A DNA stretch of 64,000 nt from UBA5239 sp040391785. Lineage in GTDB: Bacteria; Verrucomicrobiota; Lentisphaeria; Victivallales; Victivallaceae. Below, piece after piece: positions 18,551 to 27,773 of this stretch. The stretch lies in the NCBI GenBank assembly GCA_040391785.1, contig JBEBXH010000001.1, positions 62,001-126,000 on the forward strand, written 5' to 3'. The notes beneath the pieces were generated by a model. That model was not told the origin of the DNA and did no database searches. It worked only from the letters and a program-made list of their open reading frames with translations. Position 1 is the stretch's first letter; every line of letters starts with the position of its first letter. A program made the position numbers and the translations under genes.

Positions 18551-19537
18551 ATGAAAACAAAACTGATTTCATTTCTCGCAGTAATGATGCTGGGCCTCGG
18601 ACTGGTGGCGGCCGATAAGTTGGCCATAGCCGAACCCGTCAGCAAAGGCGGCTTGAAAACCGAGGAAATCGAAGCGGTCTGGAGTATGCTGGAAGCTTCT
18701 GTCGATGGCGGCTTTGAACTTATTTCCCGTTCCGCACTGCAGCAGATGATGACGGAAATCGGCCTTACCACCAGTTCTGATCTGGTGAATCTCAATTCTT
18801 CCCAAAAGGCCAAACTGGGCGAGATCAAAACCGTTAAATATCTGCTGGTCACTACCGTGAGCAAAATCGGCACCAGGCTGAATATCTCCATGATGATGCT
18901 CGACTCCTCGACCGGAGAAATCGATCCCGACAAAAAGACCTCCGAAACCGTCAACAACCTCGATGACCTGTCCGATAAACTGCCCGACATGCTCAACGAA
19001 ATGGGGTTGGGGCGTGAAGCCAAAAAACGCGGGCGCTCGGCGATCCTGGTTCCTGTGGTCAAAGTCGCCAAGGCTCCCGGGTATCTGGGAGAAGACTTCA
19101 ACGTACGGCTGGAGGAGTCCTTGCTGGATAGCGGTGTCAAGCTGCAGAACCTGCAGTCTGTGGCCAAGATCCTGAAGAAGAACAACATCGACAACCTGTA
19201 CGAAGTAGAACCGGCCATGTTCGTCCGGATCGGCGGCCTGCTCCGGGTCGATTACCTGATTCAAGCTACGATCAATCGTTTTTCCTGCACAGTTAAGAAA
19301 GAGTATATTGCAGTCACCCGGAAAAATGTGATCCGCGTAATCGGCAATATTGAGGGAAATATCCGGATTATCTCGGCTCAGACCGGAGAAGTCGCGGCCA
19401 GCATTCCGTTCCGCCAGCCGGTCGACTTCGATGATCTCGAAGATACGGATGACTGGAGTAGCGAAGATTATGGTAAGTACCTGATAGAGAAGGTTATTCC
19501 TGGTATTGCCAAAAAAGTTGTTGTCAAGGTGAAATAA
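18551..19537 (+). CDS. Exported CsgG-family protein
   Basis: 328 residues with a cleavable signal peptide (residues ~1-21, ending LVAA). Two CsgG-like alpha/beta halves are visible. The first has AIAEPV, FELISRSALQQMMTEIGL and KTVKYLLVTTVSKIGTRLNI; the second has AILVPVVKVA, LRVDYLIQATINRF and RIISAQTGEVAASIPF. The pattern fits periplasmic TolB-N/CsgG-type proteins that oligomerise at the outer membrane. It lacks a lipobox. Neighbours are two lipoproteins, one on either side. Its partner or pore function is not shown by sequence. Confidence 0.72.
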   Translation: MKTKLISFLAVMMLGLGLVAADKLAIAEPVSKGGLKTEEIEAVWSMLEASVDGGFELISRSALQQMMTEIGLTTSSDLVNLNSSQKAKLGEIKTVKYLLVTTVSKIGTRLNISMMMLDSSTGEIDPDKKTSETVNNLDDLSDKLPDMLNEMGLGREAKKRGRSAILVPVVKVAKAPGYLGEDFNVRLEESLLDSGVKLQNLQSVAKILKKNNIDNLYEVEPAMFVRIGGLLRVDYLIQATINRFSCTVKKEYIAVTRKNVIRVIGNIEGNIRIISAQTGEVAASIPFRQPVDFDDLEDTDDWSSEDYGKYLIEKVIPGIAKKVVVKVK

Positions 19538-19554
19538 AGAAAGCAGGGGGGAAT

Positions 19555-21066
19555 ATGAAATTGTTTGGGCGTATTTTTTTATTGTTTGGACTGGCCGGGA
19601 TGCTGTTGTTGACGGGCTGTTCCACTGTGGTCAATTCACACCGCCAGAAAGCTCCGATGATGGAGGAATATCTCAGCGGTCAAAATGAACCGGTGCTGGA
19701 ACGGATTACCTTGAAGCTGACACCGGCGAGTGAACTGTCGTTCTTTGATAAGAGCAGCACAGTCGTGGGTTCTGGGGATGAGGTCATGTGGCGCCTGGAA
19801 GCTGGAGCCATGCATTTCCACGTCGGAAATTACGAAGAGAGCATCAAACAATTTACCACTGCCGAAGAATTGATCGCAGAGTACGACGAGCGGGCCATTG
19901 TCAGTATGCGTGATATGGCTGCCGAAGGCGGCATGCTGTTGACCAATTTGAACACGCTGCCATACCGGGGTTTTTGCCGCGACCGGATTATGCTTCCCGT
20001 TTTCAAAGCTTTGGCATATCTGGCAAACGGCAGCGAAGAAGGATTCCGGGTGGAGATGTTCAGGCTGCGCGAAAACCAGCAGAAAGTGATGGATGACTAC
20101 CAGAAGTTCTTTGAAGCGGAAAAAGCCGGAATCGAAGACGCGAAGGCGAAAAATCCGGAAGCCGCCGCCGAAGCTGCAAAAGGCGACTCCGAGGAAGACC
20201 TCACTTCCAACAATGACAACATGGAATTCAAAGCCGGGCTGGCACAGGTAAAAGAAGCGGCACACCGCGGTTACGGTGGTTTCCTGAATCCCGTGGCGAT
20301 TTTCCTCTCCGGCTTCGGGTATATGCGCGACGGTGATTTCGAAAACGCCCAGGTCGACTTCAGCCGCCTCTACCAGGCCATGCCAAATCACCCGATGATT
20401 CAGCAGTACTACAAGACGGTACTGGAAAGAACCGGCCGGTCGGTGCCCGAGCAGCTGCAGGGCGTGAAGTCGCTGGATTTTCCGCCGGACCGCGATAGTG
20501 TCCTGGTGGTATTTGCCAACGGCCGGAGCGCCGCGTTCAAGCAAATCGCCATCTACTTCCCGATCATGACCGCCTGGCCGATGTGCGAATTCTACGATGC
20601 CCCGTATGAATACCTGAAAGTTGTTTCCGGCGGCCAGGAACTCCAGACAGTGACCATAGCCGACATGGACGGTATCCTGGCGCAGGAATTCGACGAACGG
20701 CTCCCGGGCATGATCACCCGCATCGTACTGAGTACGGCACTGAAGGAAGGCGCCAAATACGCGGCCACTTATGCGGCCGGACGGGAAAATGTCTTGGTCG
20801 GCGCCGGCGTATTCATCGGCGCGTCCATTTATACCGCCGCCATGAATACCGCCGATACCAGAAGCTGGGAAATCCTGCCGAAAGAATTCCAGATCGCCCA
20901 GTTCGCCATGCCGGAGGACCGGATGGTCACACTCGATATCAACGGCTCGGGCAGATTGGTCAAGGCCATGAAGCTGCCTGATGAATGCCGCTCGGCCATC
21001 ATTTTTGTGAATGCGCCCAGCGTCCAGGCCACAACGTATAAAATATTGCCGATGAACTCGAAATAA
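19555..21066 (+). CDS. COG3014-like lipoprotein with TPR-type helices
   Basis: 503 residues. Lipobox LTGC (Cys ~22). The first half has TPR-like helices (EAGAMHFHVGNYEESIKQF), a Glu/Ala-rich insert around residues 185-225, and a second TPR-like pair (GFGYMRDGDFENAQVDFSR). The C-terminal third has a Gly/Ala-rich hydrophobic segment (residues ~395-430). This matches COG3014, lipoproteins usually found beside YcfL- and LpoB-like genes, exactly as here. Function of the family is unknown; a role in envelope assembly is inferred from neighbours. Confidence 0.75.
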   Translation: MKLFGRIFLLFGLAGMLLLTGCSTVVNSHRQKAPMMEEYLSGQNEPVLERITLKLTPASELSFFDKSSTVVGSGDEVMWRLEAGAMHFHVGNYEESIKQFTTAEELIAEYDERAIVSMRDMAAEGGMLLTNLNTLPYRGFCRDRIMLPVFKALAYLANGSEEGFRVEMFRLRENQQKVMDDYQKFFEAEKAGIEDAKAKNPEAAAEAAKGDSEEDLTSNNDNMEFKAGLAQVKEAAHRGYGGFLNPVAIFLSGFGYMRDGDFENAQVDFSRLYQAMPNHPMIQQYYKTVLERTGRSVPEQLQGVKSLDFPPDRDSVLVVFANGRSAAFKQIAIYFPIMTAWPMCEFYDAPYEYLKVVSGGQELQTVTIADMDGILAQEFDERLPGMITRIVLSTALKEGAKYAATYAAGRENVLVGAGVFIGASIYTAAMNTADTRSWEILPKEFQIAQFAMPEDRMVTLDINGSGRLVKAMKLPDECRSAIIFVNAPSVQATTYKILPMNSK

Positions 21067-21077
21067 GAGAGATAACG

Positions 21078-21542
21078 ATGAAAAGAAAATACTTGCTGCT
21101 GTGGAGCATTGCTGCCGGTCTCCTGGCTTTTGGGGGTGGCTGTCAGAATTCGGTTAACACGGTGGAAAACGCGGACAAAAGTGCCACTCCGAATACTATT
21201 GTCGACAAACGTTATGTCACTGACGGTTTTCTGAAGGATCGTCTGCTCCTGCGCTCCGTTAATATGTCGCCCGCGGCCTCCGGCAACATGATGGTTCAGG
21301 TGTCGGCGACCAACGTCAGGACCGGTGTTCTGTCTCAGGCCTGGAGCGGGCTTACCGGAGACAATCCCTATTCCATTGACTACAAATTCACCTGGCAGGA
21401 CGAAAACGGCATGGCAGTGGAAACACCGCTTGCCGGTTGGCGTACGATAACGGTCCATCCCGGAGAAACCGTTCACTTCAAAGCCATCGCACCGGACAAA
21501 CGCTGCAAAGACTTTCTACTCAACATAAAAGAATCGAAATAA
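21078..21542 (+). CDS. YcfL-like (DUF1425) lipoprotein
   Basis: 154 residues. The signal ends GGGC (Cys ~22). The remainder is a single small beta-sandwich-like domain with RLLLRSVNMSP, MVQVSATNVRTG, YSIDYKFTWQDENGM and a final HPGETVHFKAIAP strand, the pattern of the YcfL/DUF1425 family encoded beside lpoB in enterobacteria. It fits between COG3014-like and LpoB-like genes, with a stop-to-start distance of zero to the next. Assignment rests on pattern and context. Confidence 0.72.
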   Translation: MKRKYLLLWSIAAGLLAFGGGCQNSVNTVENADKSATPNTIVDKRYVTDGFLKDRLLLRSVNMSPAASGNMMVQVSATNVRTGVLSQAWSGLTGDNPYSIDYKFTWQDENGMAVETPLAGWRTITVHPGETVHFKAIAPDKRCKDFLLNIKESK

Positions 21543-22283
21543 ATGAACATTGGCAGCGTGAAATTCAAACTTTGGACCATTATCGGATTGACGGTGGTTT
21601 TCCTGTTATTGACAGGGTGCACGAGTCAACCGGCACCCGTTGAAGCCGACGATGCAACCATTGAAACGGATAACACTGTCACACCCGTGCTAAATAAAAA
21701 TCGCATGAGTCCCGCTGACTGGGAATATTTCTATCAGGAAGCGGGAAACGCCTTGCTAAACTCTCCTCTGTTAGAGAAGTATCTCATCGAGTACAAGATC
21801 GAGGCAGAAAAACGACTGAAAGAAGAGGAAGCGGCGGGGGTGGAACTCTCCACCCGCGAAAAACTTACCGCCAGCAAGCCGTTGCTCATGTTTGGCATGA
21901 TTGAGAACAACACCAGTGAGCATCTGGATTCCCGGATACTGCTTGACCGTCTTTGTGAACTTCTCCTGAACAGTGGCAAAATGCGTGTTGCCACCTATGC
22001 TGCCAGAGAGGAACAATCCATTGACAACGCTACTTTCGACGCACGCCAGCTTAAGAAAGATTCCAGTGACCGGAAAAGCACGGCCATGAAGAAGGACGAA
22101 GCCAATGTATATGATCTTTCACTGGCCGGCACTATTATCAAACAATCGTCTAAGGATGACCGGGGCAGCGAGCTTTCCTATATTCTCAGCTTGGCTATCG
22201 CCAATGTCTCTACCAATGAAATCGTATGGAGTTTCACCAAGCAAATCAAACGCCAGCAAGTGCAAAGCGGGCCCGGTTTGTAA
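21543..22283 (+). CDS. LpoB-like lipoprotein, copy 1
   Basis: 246 residues. Lipobox LTGC after a hydrophobic signal (Cys ~27). The body shows the LpoB/PBP-activator pattern: LTASKPLLMFGMIENNTSEHLDSRILLDRL, residues ~106-135, then a charged KKDSSDRKST stretch, and a final VYDLSLAGTIIKQ, LSLAIANVSTNEIVWS. LpoB of E. coli activates the peptidoglycan synthase PBP1b; whether this relative does so is unknown. It starts immediately after the ycfL-like stop and is followed by a clear paralog, suggesting a tandem duplication. Confidence 0.78.
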   Translation: MNIGSVKFKLWTIIGLTVVFLLLTGCTSQPAPVEADDATIETDNTVTPVLNKNRMSPADWEYFYQEAGNALLNSPLLEKYLIEYKIEAEKRLKEEEAAGVELSTREKLTASKPLLMFGMIENNTSEHLDSRILLDRLCELLLNSGKMRVATYAAREEQSIDNATFDARQLKKDSSDRKSTAMKKDEANVYDLSLAGTIIKQSSKDDRGSELSYILSLAIANVSTNEIVWSFTKQIKRQQVQSGPGL

Positions 22284-22328
22284 GAATAAACCATTACACA
22301 AAAACTAACATAAAGGAGTAACCGAAAA

Positions 22329-23033
22329 ATGAAAATGAACCTTCTCTTGATCAGTGGTCTGGCGGCAATTGCATTGTTGACCGGAGGATGTGCAACCCAA
22401 TCTTCATATGTTGATGCCAGCGATACCACCGCGGCCGTGAAAAACAAGGATCGAATGAGCTCTTCCGACTGGGTAGTCATCAGTCAGGAAGCAGGTAATG
22501 CCCTATTGAATTCCCCGTTGTTCGAGGAATATCTTACCGCTTATAAAATCGATTCGGAGAAAGCGATGAAAGAAGCGGAAGCTGCCGGTGAAGAACTCTC
22601 CACCCGCGAAAAGCTTACCGCCAGCAAGCCGCTTCTCATGCTTTCCACCATCCAGAATAACACTTCTGAGCACATCGACTCCAAGCTGATGACGGAACGC
22701 CTCCGTGAAGTGCTCTTCAACAGTAGCAAAGTGCGTTTCACTACGTATGCCGCTGGTGATGGACAGGGCATTGATAGCGCAACTGCCGATGCGCGTCAAC
22801 TCAAGAAAGATTCCAATGTCCGGAAAAGCACAGTCATGAAGAAAGGCAAAGTCAATGCATACGATCTTTCACTGGCCGGCGTCATCATCAAGCAGACGGC
22901 TAAGGACGGCCGGGCCAACGAGCTCTCCTATACGTTCAGCCTGACCCTGACCGACAGCAACACCGGCGAAGGCGTCTGGACCTACACGAAGGAAATCAAG
23001 CGTCAGCATATGCAGGGCGGCGTTGGCTGGTGA
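22329..23033 (+). CDS. LpoB-like lipoprotein, copy 2
   Basis: 234 residues with lipobox TGGC (Cys ~21) and AAGGAG upstream. It is clearly paralogous to the preceding gene: both share QEAGNALLNSPL, ELSTREKLTASKPLLM and YDLSLAG-IIKQ blocks, with the N-terminal linkers diverged. The linker is shorter here. Two LpoB-like proteins could serve different synthases or form a hetero-oligomer. It closes the lipoprotein set before the integral membrane protein and the Tad genes. Confidence 0.78.
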   Translation: MKMNLLLISGLAAIALLTGGCATQSSYVDASDTTAAVKNKDRMSSSDWVVISQEAGNALLNSPLFEEYLTAYKIDSEKAMKEAEAAGEELSTREKLTASKPLLMLSTIQNNTSEHIDSKLMTERLREVLFNSSKVRFTTYAAGDGQGIDSATADARQLKKDSNVRKSTVMKKGKVNAYDLSLAGVIIKQTAKDGRANELSYTFSLTLTDSNTGEGVWTYTKEIKRQHMQGGVGW

Positions 23034-23064
23034 GAACAAACTATCGAAATGAGGATGAAAAGCA

Positions 23065-23769
23065 ATGGATGATACTCAAATTACTGTAGTAGAACCTCAG
23101 AAGCAGCCAGAGCCGCCAAAACAACCGGAACCTTTGAATCAGGCGAGCGGGCCTGTCGACAAACTGGGGTTCGTCGATGTTCTGACTTCCGGTATCGGCA
23201 TGGGGGTGGCCAATATCGTGCCGCTGCTTATTGCCGTATTGCTGTGGCTGCTGACGATCTGGATCCCCTATATCAATGTGGGAACAACGATCGCCATATA
23301 TACGATTCCACTGTCGCTTTCTCGCGGAAAGGTTATTAACCCGCTGTTTATCTTCGAACGGAAATATCGTCAGTATATGGGGGAATTCTTCCTGACTTGT
23401 GCGTTTCTTCTGTTCGGACTTTCGATAGCGGGAGTGTTTTTGGTTATTCCAGCGATTGTGTTGTTCATTGCCTGGAGCCAAGCCATTTATCTGGTATTGG
23501 ACAAAGGTATGAACCCGGCGGAATCCCTGAGCTGCAGTAACCGGTTGACCAGCGGCAACAAGTGGACGATATTCGGGGTCAAAATCATATTGTTCCTGCT
23601 CTATTTTGCCGGACTGATGCTTTTTGAAGGTTTTTATCATGTCACAGGTATTCCTTATGTCGCCGGGTTCCTGAAATTTTGCCTGATGGTTGTATATACG
23701 GTTGGTCAGCTGGGCATTGACGGAGTCATCTACAACCGTCTCAGTCGTCAGCTGGAAACACAGGAATAA
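23065..23769 (+). CDS. Multi-pass membrane protein, unknown function
   Basis: 234 residues. A Pro/Gln/Glu-rich soluble N-terminus (~30 residues) precedes four to five hydrophobic segments (about residues 45-82, 108-140, 172-190 and 197-220). Between them lie ERKYRQYMGEFF and DKGMNPAESLSCSNRLTSGNKW. The latter resembles the conserved loop of DUF975-like and similar inner-membrane proteins. No catalytic motif is seen. Its place between the lipoproteins and cpaB suggests an inner-membrane element of the same machine. Confidence 0.65.
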   Translation: MDDTQITVVEPQKQPEPPKQPEPLNQASGPVDKLGFVDVLTSGIGMGVANIVPLLIAVLLWLLTIWIPYINVGTTIAIYTIPLSLSRGKVINPLFIFERKYRQYMGEFFLTCAFLLFGLSIAGVFLVIPAIVLFIAWSQAIYLVLDKGMNPAESLSCSNRLTSGNKWTIFGVKIILFLLYFAGLMLFEGFYHVTGIPYVAGFLKFCLMVVYTVGQLGIDGVIYNRLSRQLETQE

Positions 23770-23788
23770 TTACGTAAAGGAACTTCCC

Positions 23789-24541
23789 ATGAAAAATGTA
23801 GTGCCGTTAATTACAGCTGTACTCCTGGGGCTGGCCGCGGTTTTTGCCGTCAGTAAAACGATGGCGAAAAATGATAAGCCGGAAGAAAAACTGCGAAACG
23901 TCCTGATTGTCACATCCGATGTGGCGCAAGGCGAATCGATTCAGGAGAGCCGAATCGGCGTGAAAGCAGTTCCTGTCAGTGCGGCTCCCAAGAACTGTAT
24001 TGATGAATCGAACAGGGCTTTCACTTATAATCAGAAGGTGAAACGGCCCATTGCCAAGGGCGACTATCTGCTTTACATAGACCTTGAACTTGACCAGAGC
24101 AAAAGCAAAGCTCTGGGGGATGGTCAATGGGGGATTCCGGTCACTTTTGCAGATGCGGCACTTTTGCGGATGCTGCAGCCGGGCGATGATATCGCCATAG
24201 TCGGAACCTTTACTTATCGTGAAGAAGTCAAAAGCGGAAAGAATATGGATACCGAAAAACAGGTGGTCGAAAAAACAGTAACTACAGTCATATATCCCCG
24301 TGTCAGCATATTGGAGATAAATGGTTCGAGCGTGCTTCTTTCGATGCCGCCGCAGCAGGCGGTCGCCCTTACCGCAATCCAACGGAAAGCCCGTTTATAT
24401 CCGATCCTGAGAAAAAAGAAAGATGATAATGCATTGAATCGCCAAAATGGCGGGAAATTTGAAGACTCTGCGATGGCGGATATGGTAAAAGGGCTTCAAA
24501 ATATCTCAATTCCCCTTGTTCCATCGGAAGTGAAGGAGTAA
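23789..24541 (+). CDS. cpaB: Flp pilus assembly protein CpaB/RcpC
   Basis: 250 residues from the ATG at 23789 (AAAGGAA upstream); a longer frame would overlap the previous gene. A single N-terminal membrane anchor (residues ~4-24) is followed by an SAF/AFP-III-like domain (VTSDVAQGESIQESRIGVKAVP and RPIAKGDYLLYIDL) and the C-terminal CpaB segment (ALLRMLQPGDDIAIVGTF, then ISILEING and LLSMPPQQAVALTAIQ). CpaB is thought to link the secretin with the pilus base in the periplasm. It lies 3 bases before the secretin gene. Confidence 0.88.
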   Translation: MKNVVPLITAVLLGLAAVFAVSKTMAKNDKPEEKLRNVLIVTSDVAQGESIQESRIGVKAVPVSAAPKNCIDESNRAFTYNQKVKRPIAKGDYLLYIDLELDQSKSKALGDGQWGIPVTFADAALLRMLQPGDDIAIVGTFTYREEVKSGKNMDTEKQVVEKTVTTVIYPRVSILEINGSSVLLSMPPQQAVALTAIQRKARLYPILRKKKDDNALNRQNGGKFEDSAMADMVKGLQNISIPLVPSEVKE

Positions 24542-24544
24542 ATC

Positions 24545-26062
24545 ATGAAGAAGATACTATTTTCGCTGATATTTCTTTTTGCGTTTCTGGCATCGTCCGC
24601 GGATTCTGAAAAAGTCAGCATGATCGTGGGAACGACCAAAAATATCCAGACGCCGTTTGTGATAGAATCGTTTCGGGTGATTCCCAGCAATACCAACAAA
24701 ATCAAAGTGGAAGCCCTGGATTCCCAGTTACGGATTATCGCCAATGCAATCGGGGAAGTCAATCTGGTGGTTTCCGGCGGAGGTTTGCAACGCGATTATA
24801 CAATTATCGTAAAATCGAATCTGGCGAATACGTTAAGAAAGTTACGCAATGATCTGGATACATTGACTGAGCTTGATATTGCGATTAACGAAGATCAGAT
24901 TGTCATTCGCGGAACGGTTACCAATCCGGAACATTGGGAGCATTTGCAGAAGGTTTTGCCGAATTATTCGGGAAAATGTGTGAGTTTTGCCGTATTCAAG
25001 CCTTCTGCAGAAACTGTACTGAACCTGAAAAAATTGCTTATCGAGGCGGGGTTCTCTTTTTGCGAAGAGAATGCAAAACCTGAAATCGGGCAATTATCGC
25101 TGCGGATCTCTTCCGACGCTGTCGTTCTTTCCGGCGAGATGTACAGCCAGAATTCCGTTAACCAGATCAATCAGATCCTGGCGACTCAGCCCTGGCTCGC
25201 CATCGGCGGTAAAACTAATGCAGCTCAAGGGAAAGTACAGGGAATCATCAATTTGAGTGTCATCGAAACGGTACTCCAGGTCGATATTGTTTATGTGGGT
25301 TTGCATGATTCAGAGTCGAAAAAAGTCGGCTCAAACTCTGTTCCAGTCGGTACCGTCAATTTGGGTATCCTGTATGATCTGGTGGCTGGCAAAGCGACCG
25401 AAAAAACAGCCCAATTCGGGGGGAACATGAATGCCACGATTAAATTTCTGGCAGCGAATGGCATATCGAGAACATACAATGCAGGGCATGTCAGTTTTGC
25501 CAATAACGACCCCGAGGGCGGAACTCTACATACCGGCGGGACCGTTTATGTAAAAGTCAGTGGGATTGAAAACGGCAGTTTACAGAATATTGAATACGGA
25601 CTGAAGATCAAGGTCAATGGCGGACTTGTTTCCCCCAGCAGAACCAAGCTGACTTTGGACCTGAAGAATTCTTCATTGCTCGGTTCAACTGGAGACTCTT
25701 ATACTTTGGCTGAAGATACGACGAAGCAAACCGTATTCTGCGATTTAAACAAAACGATCGTTGTCGCCGGTTCAAAGAAAATAGCCCAGGATACACAAAA
25801 ATCCGGTCTCCCGATCTTGCGGAACACCCCGGTTTTAAAATGGTTTGTTTCCGAGGATGCGAACTCCCAAACAGATACTTCCCTGCTGATCCTCGCCTGT
25901 CCGCGTCTGGTCAAATCCAACCCTGATGTGCAGATCAATATTCCTCTTGAGGAAGAAACTGCGCCGACTTACAGGGAGGCCAAACGCGACAACGAGGTCC
26001 GCATTGAAGAGGAAAAGCGTTACCGCGGTTGGCTGAGCTGGCTTAACTGGTTCACCTGGTAA
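24545..26062 (+). CDS. cpaC: Tad/Flp secretin CpaC/RcpA
   Basis: 505 residues, signal peptide ~1-19. The N-terminal domain is the pilus-and-secretin motif (MIVGTTKNIQTPF, then IANAIGEVNLVV), followed by BON-like repeats. The secretin core at residues ~235-470 contains VLQVDIVYVG, EYGLKIKVNGG and the typical C-terminal FSSGLPILRNTPVLKWF-like stretch ending with LLILACPRLV. It should form the outer-membrane channel for the pilus. No lipobox is seen, so a pilotin may be needed. Confidence 0.9.
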   Translation: MKKILFSLIFLFAFLASSADSEKVSMIVGTTKNIQTPFVIESFRVIPSNTNKIKVEALDSQLRIIANAIGEVNLVVSGGGLQRDYTIIVKSNLANTLRKLRNDLDTLTELDIAINEDQIVIRGTVTNPEHWEHLQKVLPNYSGKCVSFAVFKPSAETVLNLKKLLIEAGFSFCEENAKPEIGQLSLRISSDAVVLSGEMYSQNSVNQINQILATQPWLAIGGKTNAAQGKVQGIINLSVIETVLQVDIVYVGLHDSESKKVGSNSVPVGTVNLGILYDLVAGKATEKTAQFGGNMNATIKFLAANGISRTYNAGHVSFANNDPEGGTLHTGGTVYVKVSGIENGSLQNIEYGLKIKVNGGLVSPSRTKLTLDLKNSSLLGSTGDSYTLAEDTTKQTVFCDLNKTIVVAGSKKIAQDTQKSGLPILRNTPVLKWFVSEDANSQTDTSLLILACPRLVKSNPDVQINIPLEEETAPTYREAKRDNEVRIEEEKRYRGWLSWLNWFTW

Positions 26063-26079
26063 GAGAAAAGGATACGGGC

Positions 26080-27759
26080 ATGCAGAAACTGATCATTGAA
26101 TCACAGGCGGGTAAGGAAATCATTTCCCGGGAAATTCCGCAAGGCGATTTTACTCTCAGTATCGGAAGGCATTCGGAATGCGACATTGTCCTGTCCGGCA
26201 ATGGTGTATCACGCCGGCATGCCCGTTTCTTTTCAGTCAACCATGTTATTTTCATTGAAGATTCAAGAAGCGCTGCAGGGACAATGGTTAATGGCAAGCC
26301 GCTACTTGAGATGACGTCTGTCAGTGACAAAGATAAGATTCAGATTGCCGAATGGCAGATTAAAATCGTATCTTCCACAGAGGAGCCGCCGCCATCACCG
26401 CCACCGCCTGCAGTAATCGAAGTTCCCCAGCCGGAGAACCCTGATTTCGCAGATGAATTCAAAGATGTCTCGGTGCTGTATACTCCGGAAGTGATGACAT
26501 TGACCAAAAAGATTCATGAAGATATTTTGGAAAAATTGAATTTATCCGAAGATGCGATAAAGGCGTTGAGCAATACGGATATGAAGGGAAAAGTGGAAGT
26601 GGCACTGGACCGGATTTTGAAAGAGCGGCGGCATGAAATTCCGAGCAAAATTCCTCTTTCACTTTTCCGGCAAGCCCTTTTGGATGAGCTTATCGGCTTC
26701 GGTCCGCTTTCTCCGCTGTTGCGCTCTCCGCGAATCTCGGAAATCATGATCAACAGCCCCGATATTGTTTTTGTGGAAAGCCGCGGACGTTTGTTTGACA
26801 GCGGGGTACGTTTCTTTAATGACCAGCACCTGTTGTCGATTATTCAACGAATTGTAGAGCCTCTGGGCAGGCATATTGATGACGCCAGCCCCATGGTGGA
26901 TGCGCGGCTGCCGGACGGGTCACGTGTAAATGCGGTGATTCCGCCGCTTTCTTTGAAAGGAGCGGCACTGACGGTTCGAAAATTTGCGGATAAAAAATTG
27001 ACCACCGAGGATTTGATTTCGTTCGGGAGCATGACCAGTGAAATGGCTCTTTTTCTGGAAGAGGCCGTCAAATCCAAGCAAAATATCCTGGTTTCCGGAG
27101 GAACCGGTTCGGGAAAAACCACACTTCTCAATGTCCTGTCCTTATTTATTCCGCAGGGTGAACGCATCATTACGATCGAAGATTCAGCGGAGTTGAAGCT
27201 TGCTCATCGGAATTTAGTAAGCCTGGAGGCCCGTCCCGCCAATATTGAGGGGAAAGGCAAGATATCAATTCGTGATCTCGTCATTAATACACTCCGTATG
27301 CGTCCGGATCGAATCATTGTCGGCGAGTGCCGCGGTGCGGAAGCGTTGGATATGCTTCAAGCCATGAATACCGGGCATGACGGTTCTTTAACGACGTGCC
27401 ATGCGAACAATCCCCGCGACGCCCTGGCCCGTTTGGAAAATATGGTGATGATGGCAGGTTTTGAGTTGCCGTCCACCGCGATTCGGGAGCAGATTTCGTC
27501 CGCGCTGGATTTGGTGGTACAACAAACCAGAATGCTTGACGGTTCCCGCAAGATTATCAAAATTACTGAAATTACGGGCCGTGAAGGGAATCAAATTTTG
27601 ATGCAGGATATTTTCTCATTTGAGCAAACCGGTCTTGACTGCAAAGGGCATGTGGAGGGATATCATACCGCTACTGGTAACATTCCCGTGTTCATTGATG
27701 AGCTTCGAAGAAGCGGCAGACTGAGTCTGGATATGTCGGTTTTTGTACCAAAGAACTAA
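26080..27759 (+). CDS. cpaF: FHA-fused CpaF/TadA secretion ATPase
   Basis: 559 residues. Residues ~1-95 form an FHA domain (FTLSIGRHSECDIVL, GVSRRHARF, NGKPL), which binds phosphothreonine. A Pro-rich linker follows, then a full CpaF ATPase: helical N-domain, DELIGFGPL, MVDARLPDGSRVNAV, Walker A GGTGSGKTT (residue ~347), Walker B/Asp box IITIEDSAEL, and the His box TGHDGSLTTCHANN. It powers pilin assembly from the inner face of the membrane. The FHA fusion is unusual for CpaF and ties the motor to the kinase/phosphatase pair at the end of the locus. Confidence 0.92.
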   Translation: MQKLIIESQAGKEIISREIPQGDFTLSIGRHSECDIVLSGNGVSRRHARFFSVNHVIFIEDSRSAAGTMVNGKPLLEMTSVSDKDKIQIAEWQIKIVSSTEEPPPSPPPPAVIEVPQPENPDFADEFKDVSVLYTPEVMTLTKKIHEDILEKLNLSEDAIKALSNTDMKGKVEVALDRILKERRHEIPSKIPLSLFRQALLDELIGFGPLSPLLRSPRISEIMINSPDIVFVESRGRLFDSGVRFFNDQHLLSIIQRIVEPLGRHIDDASPMVDARLPDGSRVNAVIPPLSLKGAALTVRKFADKKLTTEDLISFGSMTSEMALFLEEAVKSKQNILVSGGTGSGKTTLLNVLSLFIPQGERIITIEDSAELKLAHRNLVSLEARPANIEGKGKISIRDLVINTLRMRPDRIIVGECRGAEALDMLQAMNTGHDGSLTTCHANNPRDALARLENMVMMAGFELPSTAIREQISSALDLVVQQTRMLDGSRKIIKITEITGREGNQILMQDIFSFEQTGLDCKGHVEGYHTATGNIPVFIDELRRSGRLSLDMSVFVPKN

Positions 27760-27773
27760 TTGGAGGCAACGGG

